Positions 15,529 through 23,254 of a stretch of 64,000 nucleotides of DNA are shown in pieces (positions within the stretch are counted from its first letter, which is position 1; every line of letters starts with the position of its first letter). The stretch is from Vicinamibacteria bacterium. GTDB lineage: Bacteria; Acidobacteriota; Vicinamibacteria; Fen-336. Location: positions 83,746-147,745 of the forward strand of contig JAMQGV010000046.1 of the NCBI GenBank assembly GCA_025994075.1, read 5' to 3'. Made by a program: the position numbers and the translations under genes. The notes beneath the pieces are model-generated. The model had not been told where the DNA came from and made no database searches. It was given only the letters and a program-made list of their open reading frames with translations.

Positions 15529-16971
15529 TCAGCCGGCCGCGACCACCACCCGGTTGCGGCCGGCGGCCTTCGCCTCGTAGACGGCCCGGTCGGCCAGCGC
15601 CACCAGTTCGCGCGGGTCGTCCGGGGCCGGCTCGGCTGCCGCCGCTCCGATGCTGGTGGCGATCCCGAGGCCGCCGCTCGTCGAAGACGACTGCACCGGC
15701 CCCGCCCCCACCGCCTCGCGCACGCGCTCGGCGATGGCGCCGACCTCGTCTCGGCGGGTGTGCGGCATCAGCACCAGGAACTCCTCGCCGCCCCAGCGGA
15801 AGAGCAGGTCGGTGGCCCGCAGCGCGCCCTCGATGCGGCGCGCGGCGGCGGCCAGCACGCGGTCGCCCGCGGCGTGCCCGAACTCGTCGTTGATCGCCTT
15901 GAAGTGGTCGAGGTCGAGGAACAGCACGCCGAGGCCGAGGCCCAGCCGCCGGCTCCGCTCCGCCTCCTTCGCGTAGAGCTCGGGGAACGTGCGGCGGTTG
16001 AGGCAGCCGGTCAGCGTGTCGCGCCGTGCCTCGTGGCGCTGCCGCTCGCCCATCCTTGCCAGCGCGGTCGAGAACATGCCGGTGGCGGCGATCAGCGCGG
16101 TCGACAGCAGCGCCATCACCAGGATGATCTCGCGCAGCTTGGGGATCAGCAGCTCGCCGTCCACCGTGCGGGCGTCGATCGCGACCTCGATCGAGCCCAG
16201 CGCCTGGTGCACGCCGAGGAACACGACCAGGCCCAGCACCGCGAAGGCGACCACGATCAGCCACACGCCGTGGGTGTAGCTGAACTCCTGCTGCGGAGGC
16301 GAGACGAAGCGCCGGTCGAACCAGCCGCGCACGGCCGGCCCGCACAGCCGCAGCAGCGGCAGCACCAGCAGCAGGATCTGCAGCAGGTCGCCGATGACCC
16401 AGCCGCGCCAGACGCGCTGCCCGGCCGCCGGGTCGAGCCCGTGCGAGGAGTTCCACAGGATCGCGGCCAGCGAGCCGGTCACCGCCGCGACCAGGGCGGC
16501 CGCCAGGAACCAGCCGAGGTCGCGGCCGCGGCGCAGGTCGGGGTCGACCCGCAGCACCACCAGCGAACCCCACAGCATCAGCGTCTCGATCACGCCTGCG
16601 ACCGCGAAGATCGCGCTCATCGTGAAGGGCAGGCCCGAGGCCAGCGCCGAGGCGAGGTTGGCGAGGTAGATCGGGATCGCGCCCCAGGCCGGGCCCAGCC
16701 ACAGCGCGAGCAGCACCGACAGCACGAACGGGGGATAGACCGTGACCGCGACGGGCATCTCGAAGATCCGGAACTCGATGCCGTTCCAGCCGAGCGTCAC
16801 GTTGAGCACGCCGGTGACGACCGCCGCCGCCGTGGCCGCCAGCCACAGCCCCGCCACCGCCCGCAGCCGGGGCGCCTCGCGCCAGCCGCGCAGCTCGCCG
16901 AGGCTCCACCAGGTGGGGCCTCGGACCTCGAGCTCGGGTGGCAGGAAGGGCGCCGGGCGGCGTCCGGACAT
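15529..16971 (-). CDS. MASE1-GGDEF diguanylate cyclase
   Basis: A 480-residue membrane sensor. Residues about 30-300 carry roughly eight hydrophobic segments of the MASE1 type, with a short periplasmic piece. Residues about 305-475 form a GGDEF domain with DTLTGCLNRRTF, the DLDHFKAINDEFGH metal/substrate region and the active-site RWGGEEF. It should make cyclic di-GMP from GTP; I see no clear RxxD inhibitory site. The ATG at 16971 is preferred over 16983 because TATGAT overlaps the longer start and sits 7 nt before this one. PhoH lies upstream on the same strand, but a hairpin separates them. A PilZ protein, a possible effector, is encoded 2.8 kb away. Confidence 0.9.
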   Translation of the reverse strand: MSGRRPAPFLPPELEVRGPTWWSLGELRGWREAPRLRAVAGLWLAATAAAVVTGVLNVTLGWNGIEFRIFEMPVAVTVYPPFVLSVLLALWLGPAWGAIPIYLANLASALASGLPFTMSAIFAVAGVIETLMLWGSLVVLRVDPDLRRGRDLGWFLAAALVAAVTGSLAAILWNSSHGLDPAAGQRVWRGWVIGDLLQILLLVLPLLRLCGPAVRGWFDRRFVSPPQQEFSYTHGVWLIVVAFAVLGLVVFLGVHQALGSIEVAIDARTVDGELLIPKLREIILVMALLSTALIAATGMFSTALARMGERQRHEARRDTLTGCLNRRTFPELYAKEAERSRRLGLGLGVLFLDLDHFKAINDEFGHAAGDRVLAAAARRIEGALRATDLLFRWGGEEFLVLMPHTRRDEVGAIAERVREAVGAGPVQSSSTSGGLGIATSIGAAAAEPAPDDPRELVALADRAVYEAKAAGRNRVVVAAG

Positions 16972-16978
16972 GGCGCGG

Positions 16979-16984
16979 ATCATA
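16979..16984 (-). promoter_or_regulatory. -10-like TATGAT, leaderless start of the GGDEF gene
   Basis: Minus-strand TATGAT ends 7 nt before the ATG at 16971, with no Shine-Dalgarno sequence between. It overlaps the alternative start at 16983, which argues for the shorter protein. Confidence 0.5.
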
Positions 16985-17000
16985 CGCGCCTGCGGCGTCC

Positions 17001-17033
17001 GATTCCGCGGCGGGCGGAACCCGTCGCGGAATC
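17001..17033 (-). terminator. Hairpin after the PhoH gene
   Basis: Inverted repeat with 14-base arms (17001-17014 and 17020-17033, one G-T wobble) and a 5-base loop, beginning directly after the PhoH stop. There is no U-tract, so it may be an L-shaped terminator or an mRNA-end stabiliser rather than a classical intrinsic terminator. Confidence 0.5.
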
Positions 17034-17034
17034 G

Positions 17035-18357
17035 CTACAGGACGTTGCTGGCGAGTTCGGCGAGCGGGCTGCGCTCGCCCTTGACCAGGTTGACGTGGGC
17101 GAACAGGTCGTGGTCCTTCATCTTGTCGATCAGCACCGTCAGCCCGTTGCTCTGCGAGTCGAGGTAGGGGGTGTCGATCTGGTGGATGTCGCCGGTGAAC
17201 ACCACCTTCGACCCTTCGCCCGCGCGGGTGATGATCGTCTTCACCTCGTGCGGCGTCAGGTTCTGCGCCTCGTCGACGATGAAGTACACGTGGTCGAGCG
17301 AGCGGCCGCGGATGTAGGCGAGCGGCGCCACGCAGATCTTCTCCTGCTCGACCATCTCGCCCAGCGCGCGGTGCTCGCGGCTGTCGGGCGACAGCCGGTG
17401 GCGGATCACCGCGATGTTGTCCCACAGTGGCTGCATGTACGGGTCGAGCTTGCTCTTGACGTCGCCGGGCAGGTAGCCGATGTCGCGGTTGCCCATCGGC
17501 ACCACCGGCCGGGCCAGGAAGATCTGGCGGAAGTGGCGGCGCTGCTCGAGCGCGGCGGCCAGCGCCAGCAGCGTCTTGCCCGTGCCCGCGCGCCCGGTCA
17601 GCGTGACGAGCTGGCACTCCGGCCTCATCAGCGCGTCGAGCGCGAAGATCTGCTCGGCGTTCCGCGGCTCGACGCCGTAGGCCGGGCGCTTGGCGACCCG
17701 CTCGAACATCCCGGTCTGCCGCGCGTAGTGGGCGAGCGCCGAGAGCGAGCCGTTCTTCATCACCAGGTACTGGTTGGGCAAGAGCTTCGGCGGCGCGCCC
17801 GGCACCTCGGCGTGCGGCACCTGGTGCGGATCGGCGTGCAGCCGGGCGATCACGTCGGAGGGCAGCCCCTCGATCGAGGCGGTGCCGCTGTACAGGCGGT
17901 CGACGTGGCGCACCTTGCCGGTCGTGTAGTCCTCGGCGCGCAGGCCCAGCGACTTCGCCTTCATCCGCAGGTTGACGTCCTTGCTGACGAGGATCACCTC
18001 GCGGTCGGGGTGGCGCTCGCGCAACTCGTCCGCCAGGGCCAGGATGCGGTGGTCGGGCTTGCTGCTGGCGAAGGCCTGGGTGACCCGGCTCGAGCGTCCC
18101 TCGCCGATCTCGATGTAGAGCCGCCCGCGCCCCTCGCCCAGCGGCAGCCCCTCGGTCAGCGGCCGGTCGCCGGCCAGTTCGTCGAGCTCGCGGATGAAGC
18201 TGCGGGCCTCGAGGTTGATCGCCTCGTTGCCGCGCTTGAAGCGGTCGAGCTCCTCCAGCACCACGATCGACAGCGCGACGTCGTGCTCCTGGAAGTTGTA
18301 GATGCAGGAGTGATCGAACAGCACGACGTTGGTGTCCACCACGAAGAGCTTGCTCAT
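17035..18357 (-). CDS. PIN-PhoH family ATPase/ribonuclease
   Basis: A 440-residue, two-domain protein. The N-terminal PIN domain (1-150) shows acidic residues in FVVDTNVVLFDH, VVLEELDRFK and VILVSKDVNLRMKA. The C-terminal PhoH ATPase (about 190-440) has Walker A GRAGTGKTL, Walker B VYFIVDEAQNLTPHE and the FTGDIHQID motif. Proteins of this build are RNA-unwinding ribonucleases. The ATG at 18357 is chosen because GAGGT lies just upstream and the PIN domain starts at once. A recognisable promoter (18510-18538) lies about 150 bases upstream. Confidence 0.92.
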   Translation of the reverse strand: MSKLFVVDTNVVLFDHSCIYNFQEHDVALSIVVLEELDRFKRGNEAINLEARSFIRELDELAGDRPLTEGLPLGEGRGRLYIEIGEGRSSRVTQAFASSKPDHRILALADELRERHPDREVILVSKDVNLRMKAKSLGLRAEDYTTGKVRHVDRLYSGTASIEGLPSDVIARLHADPHQVPHAEVPGAPPKLLPNQYLVMKNGSLSALAHYARQTGMFERVAKRPAYGVEPRNAEQIFALDALMRPECQLVTLTGRAGTGKTLLALAAALEQRRHFRQIFLARPVVPMGNRDIGYLPGDVKSKLDPYMQPLWDNIAVIRHRLSPDSREHRALGEMVEQEKICVAPLAYIRGRSLDHVYFIVDEAQNLTPHEVKTIITRAGEGSKVVFTGDIHQIDTPYLDSQSNGLTVLIDKMKDHDLFAHVNLVKGERSPLAELASNVL

Positions 18358-18509
18358 CGGACCTCGCGAGGAGCCCGCGGGCAGACGGACGGCAGGCGTC
18401 GGTACCGCGGGGAAAGAGGGAGGAGAGCCGGTGGGAAACGACGGGAGACGGCAGGGGCGCAAGCGGGGCAGCCGGGACGGGAGACCCTGGACCCGATCAC
18501 TCTGCGTTT

Positions 18510-18538
18510 ACTGTAGGACTTGAGGTCGGGCGGGGCAA
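18510..18538 (-). promoter_or_regulatory. Sigma-70-like promoter of the PhoH gene
   Basis: On the minus strand TTGCCC (18538-18533), a 17-base spacer and TACAGT (18515-18510) form the best two-part promoter in the window. A run of six A bases sits just upstream of the -35 (18542-18547), like an UP element. The predicted leader is about 145 nt, C-rich and pyrimidine-rich, with no gene in it. The whole 18358-18600 gap holds only this. Confidence 0.55.
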
Positions 18539-18600
18539 GTATTTTTTGAGCCTCGCTTTTCCGGTTCACATTCGGTCGGGCGGAATTGCCGGGCCGCGGG

Positions 18601-19692
18601 TCAGCTCCGGAAGCGCAAATCGACGCGGTAGCGCTTGACCCAGCGATCGCGCTCGGCGACCTGGGGAGCGTCCTTGAACCGCTGCCACTGTCCGACGACG
18701 TGCAGCGCCGCGCGATCGGACAGGCGTACGCCGAGGTCGGCCTTGTGCCCCTCCCACCCCGTCACCCACAGGAAGTCGTCGGCGCCGTACGCCGCCAGCG
18801 TGGCGTCCTTGTCGATCTTCGCGTAGACGTACTCGCCGCGGGCCCGCGCCGAACGCACCGACCCGACGACCGCCGCCAGCCACAGGCCCTTGTTGTCGGT
18901 GTCCTCGGCCGTGTTCACGCTCAGGTCGGCCACCAGCTCGACGCGCACCGCGCCTTCGTGGCGGAAACGCAGCACGCCGTCGAGCACCTCGTACTCGCGA
19001 ACGATCGCGCCGGCCACCCGCGTGTTCTGGCGGCGGATCGCGGGCGTCAGCTCGTCGAGGTCGTCGAAGCGCACGAAGGCGCCGGTCAGCGACAGCGTCG
19101 ACAGCTCGCCCAGCGCGACGTCCGCCTCGACGGCCGCGGCCAGCGTGCGCGCCGCGCCGTCGTCGAAGACGTGGGACCCCCAGCTCCCGAGGCCCACCAG
19201 GGAGAGCCGCTTCAGCGCGCCGCGGTCGCGCAGCGAAAGCGAGACCGCCCCGCCCTGGGCGCGCAGGTCGCGGTCCCAGATCATCTCGGTGAAGCCGATC
19301 GGCATCTCGAAGCGGCCGCCCTGCAGCCGGAGCCAACTCCCGGCCTCCACCTTCGCCCAGGCGAGGTCGAGGCGCACCTGGCGCGAGTCGAAGTTGTCGC
19401 GCTGCACGGCGACCACCGGCGGCTGGTTCTCGTCCGAGGACAGGTTGGCCTCGGCGCCGAGGCCGAACGCCACCGGCCCCACGCCCAGCTCGAGGCGCGG
19501 GCGCACCTGCAGCCGCTGGCGCGCGTCCTTCTCGGCCGTGTTCAGCTCGCGCGTCCACTCCGCCCGCAGCAGGCCGTCGAGCTCGAAGGCGACGCTCAGC
19601 GTCTTCGGCTCCTGGTAGACGGGCTCGGCCTCCTGGGCCGCGAGCGGGGCGGCGGCGAGGCACAGCACGAGGGCGGTTCGAAGGCGGTGCAT
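18601..19692 (-). CDS. Outer-membrane beta-barrel (porin-like)
   Basis: A 363-residue protein with a signal peptide (residues 1-19, ending LAAQ) followed by alternating hydrophobic/polar strands typical of a barrel (for example LELGVGPVAFGLGAEANL, WLRLQGGRFEMPIGF). It ends in a terminal strand VDLRFRS. The pattern resembles phosphate-selective or carbohydrate porins, but I cannot assign a substrate. The ATG at 19692 is chosen over 19740 because it begins the signal peptide and has TAGGAT 5 nt upstream. Confidence 0.75.
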   Translation of the reverse strand: MHRLRTALVLCLAAAPLAAQEAEPVYQEPKTLSVAFELDGLLRAEWTRELNTAEKDARQRLQVRPRLELGVGPVAFGLGAEANLSSDENQPPVVAVQRDNFDSRQVRLDLAWAKVEAGSWLRLQGGRFEMPIGFTEMIWDRDLRAQGGAVSLSLRDRGALKRLSLVGLGSWGSHVFDDGAARTLAAAVEADVALGELSTLSLTGAFVRFDDLDELTPAIRRQNTRVAGAIVREYEVLDGVLRFRHEGAVRVELVADLSVNTAEDTDNKGLWLAAVVGSVRSARARGEYVYAKIDKDATLAAYGADDFLWVTGWEGHKADLGVRLSDRAALHVVGQWQRFKDAPQVAERDRWVKRYRVDLRFRS

Positions 19693-19697
19693 GGCCG

Positions 19698-19703
19698 ATC
19701 CTA
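19698..19703 (-). promoter_or_regulatory. -10-like TAGGAT, leaderless start of the barrel gene
   Basis: Minus-strand TAGGAT ends 5 nt before the ATG at 19692, with no ribosome-binding sequence. The hexamer occurs again on the other strand at 19751, so two divergent leaderless genes start within 75 bases. Confidence 0.5.
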
Positions 19704-19750
19704 CAACGGCGGCGCCCGTGGCCGCGTTGCGCGCGATCACGCCGCGACCT

Positions 19751-19756
19751 TAGGAT
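19751..19756 (+). promoter_or_regulatory. -10-like TAGGAT before the PilZ gene
   Basis: TAGGAT ends 9 nt before the ATG at 19766. There is no Shine-Dalgarno sequence in the interval, so a leaderless transcript is inferred. Confidence 0.5.
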
Positions 19757-19765
19757 GCAGGCGTC

Positions 19766-20083
19766 ATGAGCCAGGACAAGCGCATCGCGCCCCGCGTCTC
19801 CTACCCGTGCGACCTGGTGTGCCAGGCGGTCGGGGTGGCGAACCCGATGAACCCGCGCATCTCCGACCTCTCCGTGACCGGCGCTTTCGTCGACACCATG
19901 AACCCGGCGCCGGCGGGCACGCGGCTGTCGCTGCGCTTCACGGTCGCCGGCCGCGAGGTCCGGGCCGAGGCCGAGGTCGCCCACGCGATGGACCGCTTCG
20001 GCATGGGCGTGCGCTTCGTGGAGCTGTCCGAGGCCGACCGCGAGCTGATCGAGTCGGTCGTGTTCGGCTCGCCCCAGGCCTAG
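19766..20083 (+). CDS. PilZ domain protein
   Basis: A 105-residue stand-alone PilZ domain. The c-di-GMP-binding elements are visible: RIAPR near the N-terminus (the RxxxR motif) and DLSVTGAF (the D/NxSxxG motif, residues about 34-41), followed by strands ending in GMGVRFVEL. It is probably an effector of the c-di-GMP made by the nearby GGDEF protein. Its stop codon overlaps that of the converging citrate synthase-like gene in the shared bases CTAG. Confidence 0.88.
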   Translation: MSQDKRIAPRVSYPCDLVCQAVGVANPMNPRISDLSVTGAFVDTMNPAPAGTRLSLRFTVAGREVRAEAEVAHAMDRFGMGVRFVELSEADRELIESVVFGSPQA

Positions 20084-21360
20084 CTCCCGCCTCCCGCGAG
20101 GTCCACGGGGTCCGCGCCGACGTATCGCGCGCGGGGGCGCAGCAGGAACGCGGCCTCGCGCTGCTCGAGGGCGTGCGCGACCCAGCCCGCGCAGCGGCCC
20201 AGCGCGAACAGCGCGCTGGCGGAGCCGGGCGGCAGCCGCAGCGCGCAGGCGAGCCCGACCAGGCCCACGTCCACCGTCGGCCGCTCGAGGCCCGCGGCGC
20301 TCGCCGCGTCGACCAGCGCCCGCAGCGCGCGCAGCCGCGGCTCGGCGGGAGCCAGGCGCAGCGCGGCCTCGAGCAGCGGCGCCGTGCGCGGGTCGCCCGC
20401 GGGGTAGAGGGTGTGGCCGAACCCCGGCAGCGCCTCGCCGCGGGCGAGCCGGGCGCGGGCCACGTCCGCGGCCCGCGCCGGCCGCTCGATCTCGGCGACC
20501 AGCGCCTCGACGCGGTCGCACTCGCCGCCGTGGCGCGGGCCGCTCAGCGTCGCCATCGCAGCCAGCATCGACGCGGCGAGCCCGGCCCCCGACGAGGCCG
20601 CGACGCGGGCGGCGAAGGTCGAGGCGTTCAGCTCGTGATCGGCGAGCAGCACCAGCGCCGCGTCGAGGGCCGCCCGCACCCGCGGCGCGGCGCGCGCTCC
20701 CAGCGCGCGGGCGGCGGCTTCGGCGACGCTGCCGGCGGCGCCCGCCGCCGCGAGGCGGCCGGGATCGCGGGCCAGCGCGGCGGCCGCGGCCAGGGTGCGG
20801 ATCAGGCGCCGCGCGAAGTCGAGTTCGGCGCTGCGTGCGCGACCGAGCGGCACCGGGTCGCCCGCAGCCAGCGCCGCCAGGCACAGCAGCAGGCCGTCGA
20901 GCGGGCGCGCCGCCGGCGGCAGGTGCCCGCGCAGCGCCGCCAGTCGGCGCAGGGCGCGGGGCTCGGGCGCGGGCCAGGCGGGAGCCGCGGCGGGCAGGGC
21001 GCCGCTCCACAGCAGCTCCGCCACGGACTCGAAGCGCTCGCCGCGCGCCGCCAGCTCCGTGGCGCGGTGCCCGCGGTAGACGGGGCCGTCCGGCCGCAGG
21101 CCGCTGACCGCCGACTCCAGCACCGGCTCGCCGAAGCGCAGCGCGCCCGCCGCCGCGGGCCCGTGGCCCGCTCGCGCCTCGCCCCGCTCGCGCAGCCGCT
21201 CCAGGTCCTCGCGGCGGTACTGGCTGGTGCCGCGGCGGACGCCGTCGCGGCGGCGCAGCAGGCCGCGGCTGGCGTAGGAGTAGAGGGTGGCGCGCCGCAC
21301 CCCCAGCAGGCGCGCCGCGGTGGCGGCGTCGACCCACTCGCGCTTGACCGGGCCTTCCAC
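20080..21360 (-). CDS. MerR-type HTH-citrate synthase family protein
   Basis: A 426-residue fusion. Residues about 8-50 form a MerR/excisionase-like helix-turn-helix (DAATAARLLGVRRATLYSYA, then RREDLERL). The rest is a citrate synthase fold with GPRHGGE, the active-site histidine in GFGHTLYPAGDPR and an aspartate in TVDVGL. The GTG at 21360 is the most likely start: CACAAT lies 6 nt upstream and no ATG is in frame before the HTH. It is divergent from a second citrate synthase, with palindromes between them. It could be an enzyme subunit, a metabolite-sensing repressor of its neighbour, or both. Confidence 0.82.
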   Translation of the reverse strand: MEGPVKREWVDAATAARLLGVRRATLYSYASRGLLRRRDGVRRGTSQYRREDLERLRERGEARAGHGPAAAGALRFGEPVLESAVSGLRPDGPVYRGHRATELAARGERFESVAELLWSGALPAAAPAWPAPEPRALRRLAALRGHLPPAARPLDGLLLCLAALAAGDPVPLGRARSAELDFARRLIRTLAAAAALARDPGRLAAAGAAGSVAEAAARALGARAAPRVRAALDAALVLLADHELNASTFAARVAASSGAGLAASMLAAMATLSGPRHGGECDRVEALVAEIERPARAADVARARLARGEALPGFGHTLYPAGDPRTAPLLEAALRLAPAEPRLRALRALVDAASAAGLERPTVDVGLVGLACALRLPPGSASALFALGRCAGWVAHALEQREAAFLLRPRARYVGADPVDLAGGGS

Positions 21361-21392
21361 ATGTGGATTGTGCAATCCATGTGGATCCACAT
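21357..21392. promoter_or_regulatory. Nested palindromic operator between citrate synthase genes
   Basis: Three overlapping palindromes: CCACATGTGG (21357-21366, perfect), TGGATTG-TG-CAATCCA (21364-21379, perfect arms) and ATGTGGATCCACAT (21379-21392, perfect). The half-site ATGTGGAT recurs. The cluster covers the start codon and -10 of the minus gene and lies about 40 bases before the plus gene. It is a good candidate binding site for the HTH of the minus gene. Confidence 0.6.
21367..21372 (-). promoter_or_regulatory. -10-like CACAAT of the HTH-citrate synthase gene
   Basis: Minus-strand CACAAT, one change from TANNNT, lies exactly 6 nt before the GTG at 21360 and is embedded in the middle palindrome. 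A protein on the operator would cover it, which suggests autoregulation. Confidence 0.35.
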
Positions 21393-21429
21393 CAAGCCCT
21401 GGCCGATCCTGCGGGGCGGAGGTGGAGGC

Positions 21430-22539
21430 ATGGCGACGGCGGTGGCGGCGCGGGCCGGCGGGCTGGAGGGGATCGAGGTCGGGGAGACGGCGCTGTCGCT
21501 GGTCGACGGCGAGCGCGGTCGGCTCGTGCTGCGCGGGCACGACGTGGAGGCGCTGGCGGGGCGGGTCGGCTTCGAGGACGTGGCCGGCCTGCTGCTCGAC
21601 GGCCGGCTCCCGGACCCGGCGCGACGCGAGGCGATCGCGGCCGCGCTCGGCGCCGGCCGCGCGGTCGCGTTCGAGCGGCTCGCCGCGGACCCCGCGCCGC
21701 TGCAGGCGGGCGTGGCGATGGACGCGCTGCGCGCGGGAGTCGCGCGGCTCGAGGAGGCCGCCGACCCGCTCGCCGCGCTCGGCGCGCTGGCGGGCGCCAT
21801 CGCGGTGATCGCCGCGGCGTGGTGGCGCGCCCGCGCGGGTCTCGAACCGCTGGCCCCGGACCCGGCGGCGCCCCACGCCCGCGACCTGCTGCGGCTGGTC
21901 ACGGGCCGCGCCGACGACGAGCGCGCGGCGGCCCTCGACGCCTACCTGGTCACCGTCGGCGACCACGGCATGAACGCCTCGACGTTCGCCGCGCGGGTCG
22001 TGGCCTCGACCCGGTCCGACGCGGTGTCGGCGACCGTGGCGGCGATCGGCGCGCTGAAGGGGCCGCTGCACGGCGGCGCTCCGGGGCCCGTGCTCGACAT
22101 GCTCGACGCGATCGGCGAGCCGGGGCGGGCGGGCGCGTGGATCGAGGCGGAACTCGCCGCCGGCCGCCGCATCATGGGCATGGGACACCGCGTCTACCGC
22201 GTGCGCGACCCGCGGGCGGCGGTGCTGGAGGCGGTGACCACGCGCCTCGAGCGCGCCGGCGTCGCCGCCGGCCGGCTGGCCCTAGCCCGCGCCGCCGAGG
22301 CCGCGGCGGAAGCCGCGCTGGCGCGCCGCCATCCCGGGCGCGCGCTCAAGGCCAACGTCGAGTTCTACACGGCCGTGCTGCTCGACGCGATCGGCCTGCC
22401 GCGCGAACTCTTCACCGCGGTGTTCGCGGCCGGCCGCGTCGTCGGCTGGCTGGCGCACGTCGAGGAGCAGCGCCGGGACGGCCGCCTGATCCGCCCGTCG
22501 GTCCGCTACGTGGGCATGAACCCGGCGGCCGTCCCGTAG
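21430..22539 (+). CDS. Citrate synthase family protein
   Basis: A 369-residue protein. It has the citrate synthase blocks DHGMNASTFAARV, GPLHGGAPGPV and the catalytic histidine in MGMGHRVYRVRDPR. The second catalytic region reads NVEFYTAVLLDAIGLP, with Glu where the usual sequence has Asp (NVDFYSG). Such Glu variants may exist in paralogues, so activity on oxaloacetate/acetyl-CoA or propionyl-CoA (2-methylcitrate) is open. The ATG at 21430 follows a GGAGG-type site; upstream ATGs lie inside the operator. Confidence 0.85.
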   Translation: MATAVAARAGGLEGIEVGETALSLVDGERGRLVLRGHDVEALAGRVGFEDVAGLLLDGRLPDPARREAIAAALGAGRAVAFERLAADPAPLQAGVAMDALRAGVARLEEAADPLAALGALAGAIAVIAAAWWRARAGLEPLAPDPAAPHARDLLRLVTGRADDERAAALDAYLVTVGDHGMNASTFAARVVASTRSDAVSATVAAIGALKGPLHGGAPGPVLDMLDAIGEPGRAGAWIEAELAAGRRIMGMGHRVYRVRDPRAAVLEAVTTRLERAGVAAGRLALARAAEAAAEAALARRHPGRALKANVEFYTAVLLDAIGLPRELFTAVFAAGRVVGWLAHVEEQRRDGRLIRPSVRYVGMNPAAVP

Positions 22540-22558
22540 GGACCCGATCGGGGGCCGC

Positions 22559-22564
22559 TACACT
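22559..22564 (+). promoter_or_regulatory. -10-like TACACT before the GT2 gene
   Basis: TACACT ends exactly 6 nt before the GTG at 22571, and no Shine-Dalgarno sequence is present. A leaderless transcript beginning at or next to the GTG is inferred. Confidence 0.55.
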
Positions 22565-22570
22565 GGCGGC

Positions 22571-23254
22571 GTGCGCGTCGCCGTCGTCATTCCCGCCCTC
22601 GACGAGGAGCTGGCCATCGGCCAGGTCGTGCGCGAGCTGCCGCCGGTCGAGGCGGGCGTCTTCGTGGTGGACAACGGCTCGCGCGACCGCACCGCCGAGG
22701 TGGCGCGGGCGGCCGGCGCCACCGTGCTGCACGAGCCGCGGCGCGGCTACGGCCAGGCCTGCCTGACCGGGATCGCCGCCGCGACCGCGGCGGGCGCGGA
22801 CGTCTACGCGTTCGTGGACGGCGACCTCTCGGACTACCCCGCGCAACTCGCGGACGTGCTGGCCCCGCTGCGCCGCGGGGAAGCGGACCTGGTGATCGGC
22901 TCGCGCCAGCTCGGTCGGCGGGCGCAAGGCGCCCACCCGTGGCACGCGGTGGCCGGCACCCGGCTGTGCGTCGCGTTCATGAACGCGGCGCTCGGCTCGC
23001 GCGCCACCGACCTCGGCCCGTTCCGCGCCATCACCCGCGCGGGCTACGAGCGGCTGGAGATGGCGGACCGCGCCTACGGCTGGACCGTCGAGATGCAGGC
23101 CCGCGCCCAGAAGCGCGGGCTGCGCGTGGCCGAGGTGCCGGTCGACTACCGCCCGCGGCTGGGTCGCAGCAAGGTGAGCGGCACGCTCTCGGGCAGCGTG
23201 CGCGCCGGCGCCCGCATCCTCGCCACCATCGCCCGCGAGGCGCTCTCCCGCTGA
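22571..23254 (+). CDS. Family 2 glycosyltransferase (DPM1/DPG-like)
   Basis: A 227-residue GT2 enzyme without membrane segments. It has the nucleotide-sugar fold VVIPALDEE, the first acidic pair FVVDNGSRDRT and the metal-binding FVDGDLSDYP. A later GRSKVSGTLSGSVRA block is typical of dolichyl/undecaprenyl-phosphate sugar synthases. It probably loads a sugar onto a lipid carrier, which the membrane glycosyltransferase encoded next could use. The GTG start is supported by the -10 element 6 nt upstream. Confidence 0.85.
   Translation: MRVAVVIPALDEELAIGQVVRELPPVEAGVFVVDNGSRDRTAEVARAAGATVLHEPRRGYGQACLTGIAAATAAGADVYAFVDGDLSDYPAQLADVLAPLRRGEADLVIGSRQLGRRAQGAHPWHAVAGTRLCVAFMNAALGSRATDLGPFRAITRAGYERLEMADRAYGWTVEMQARAQKRGLRVAEVPVDYRPRLGRSKVSGTLSGSVRAGARILATIAREALSR

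Noticed and set aside
16984..17034. Small RNA gene from the inverted repeat after PhoH
   Set aside because: The repeat starts directly at the PhoH stop and is better explained as a transcript end; no separate promoter is visible.
18586..22539. A 1317-codon plus-strand frame across the barrel, PilZ and HTH-citrate synthase genes
   Set aside because: Only its last 369 codons (from 21430) match a known family; the rest is antisense to real genes.
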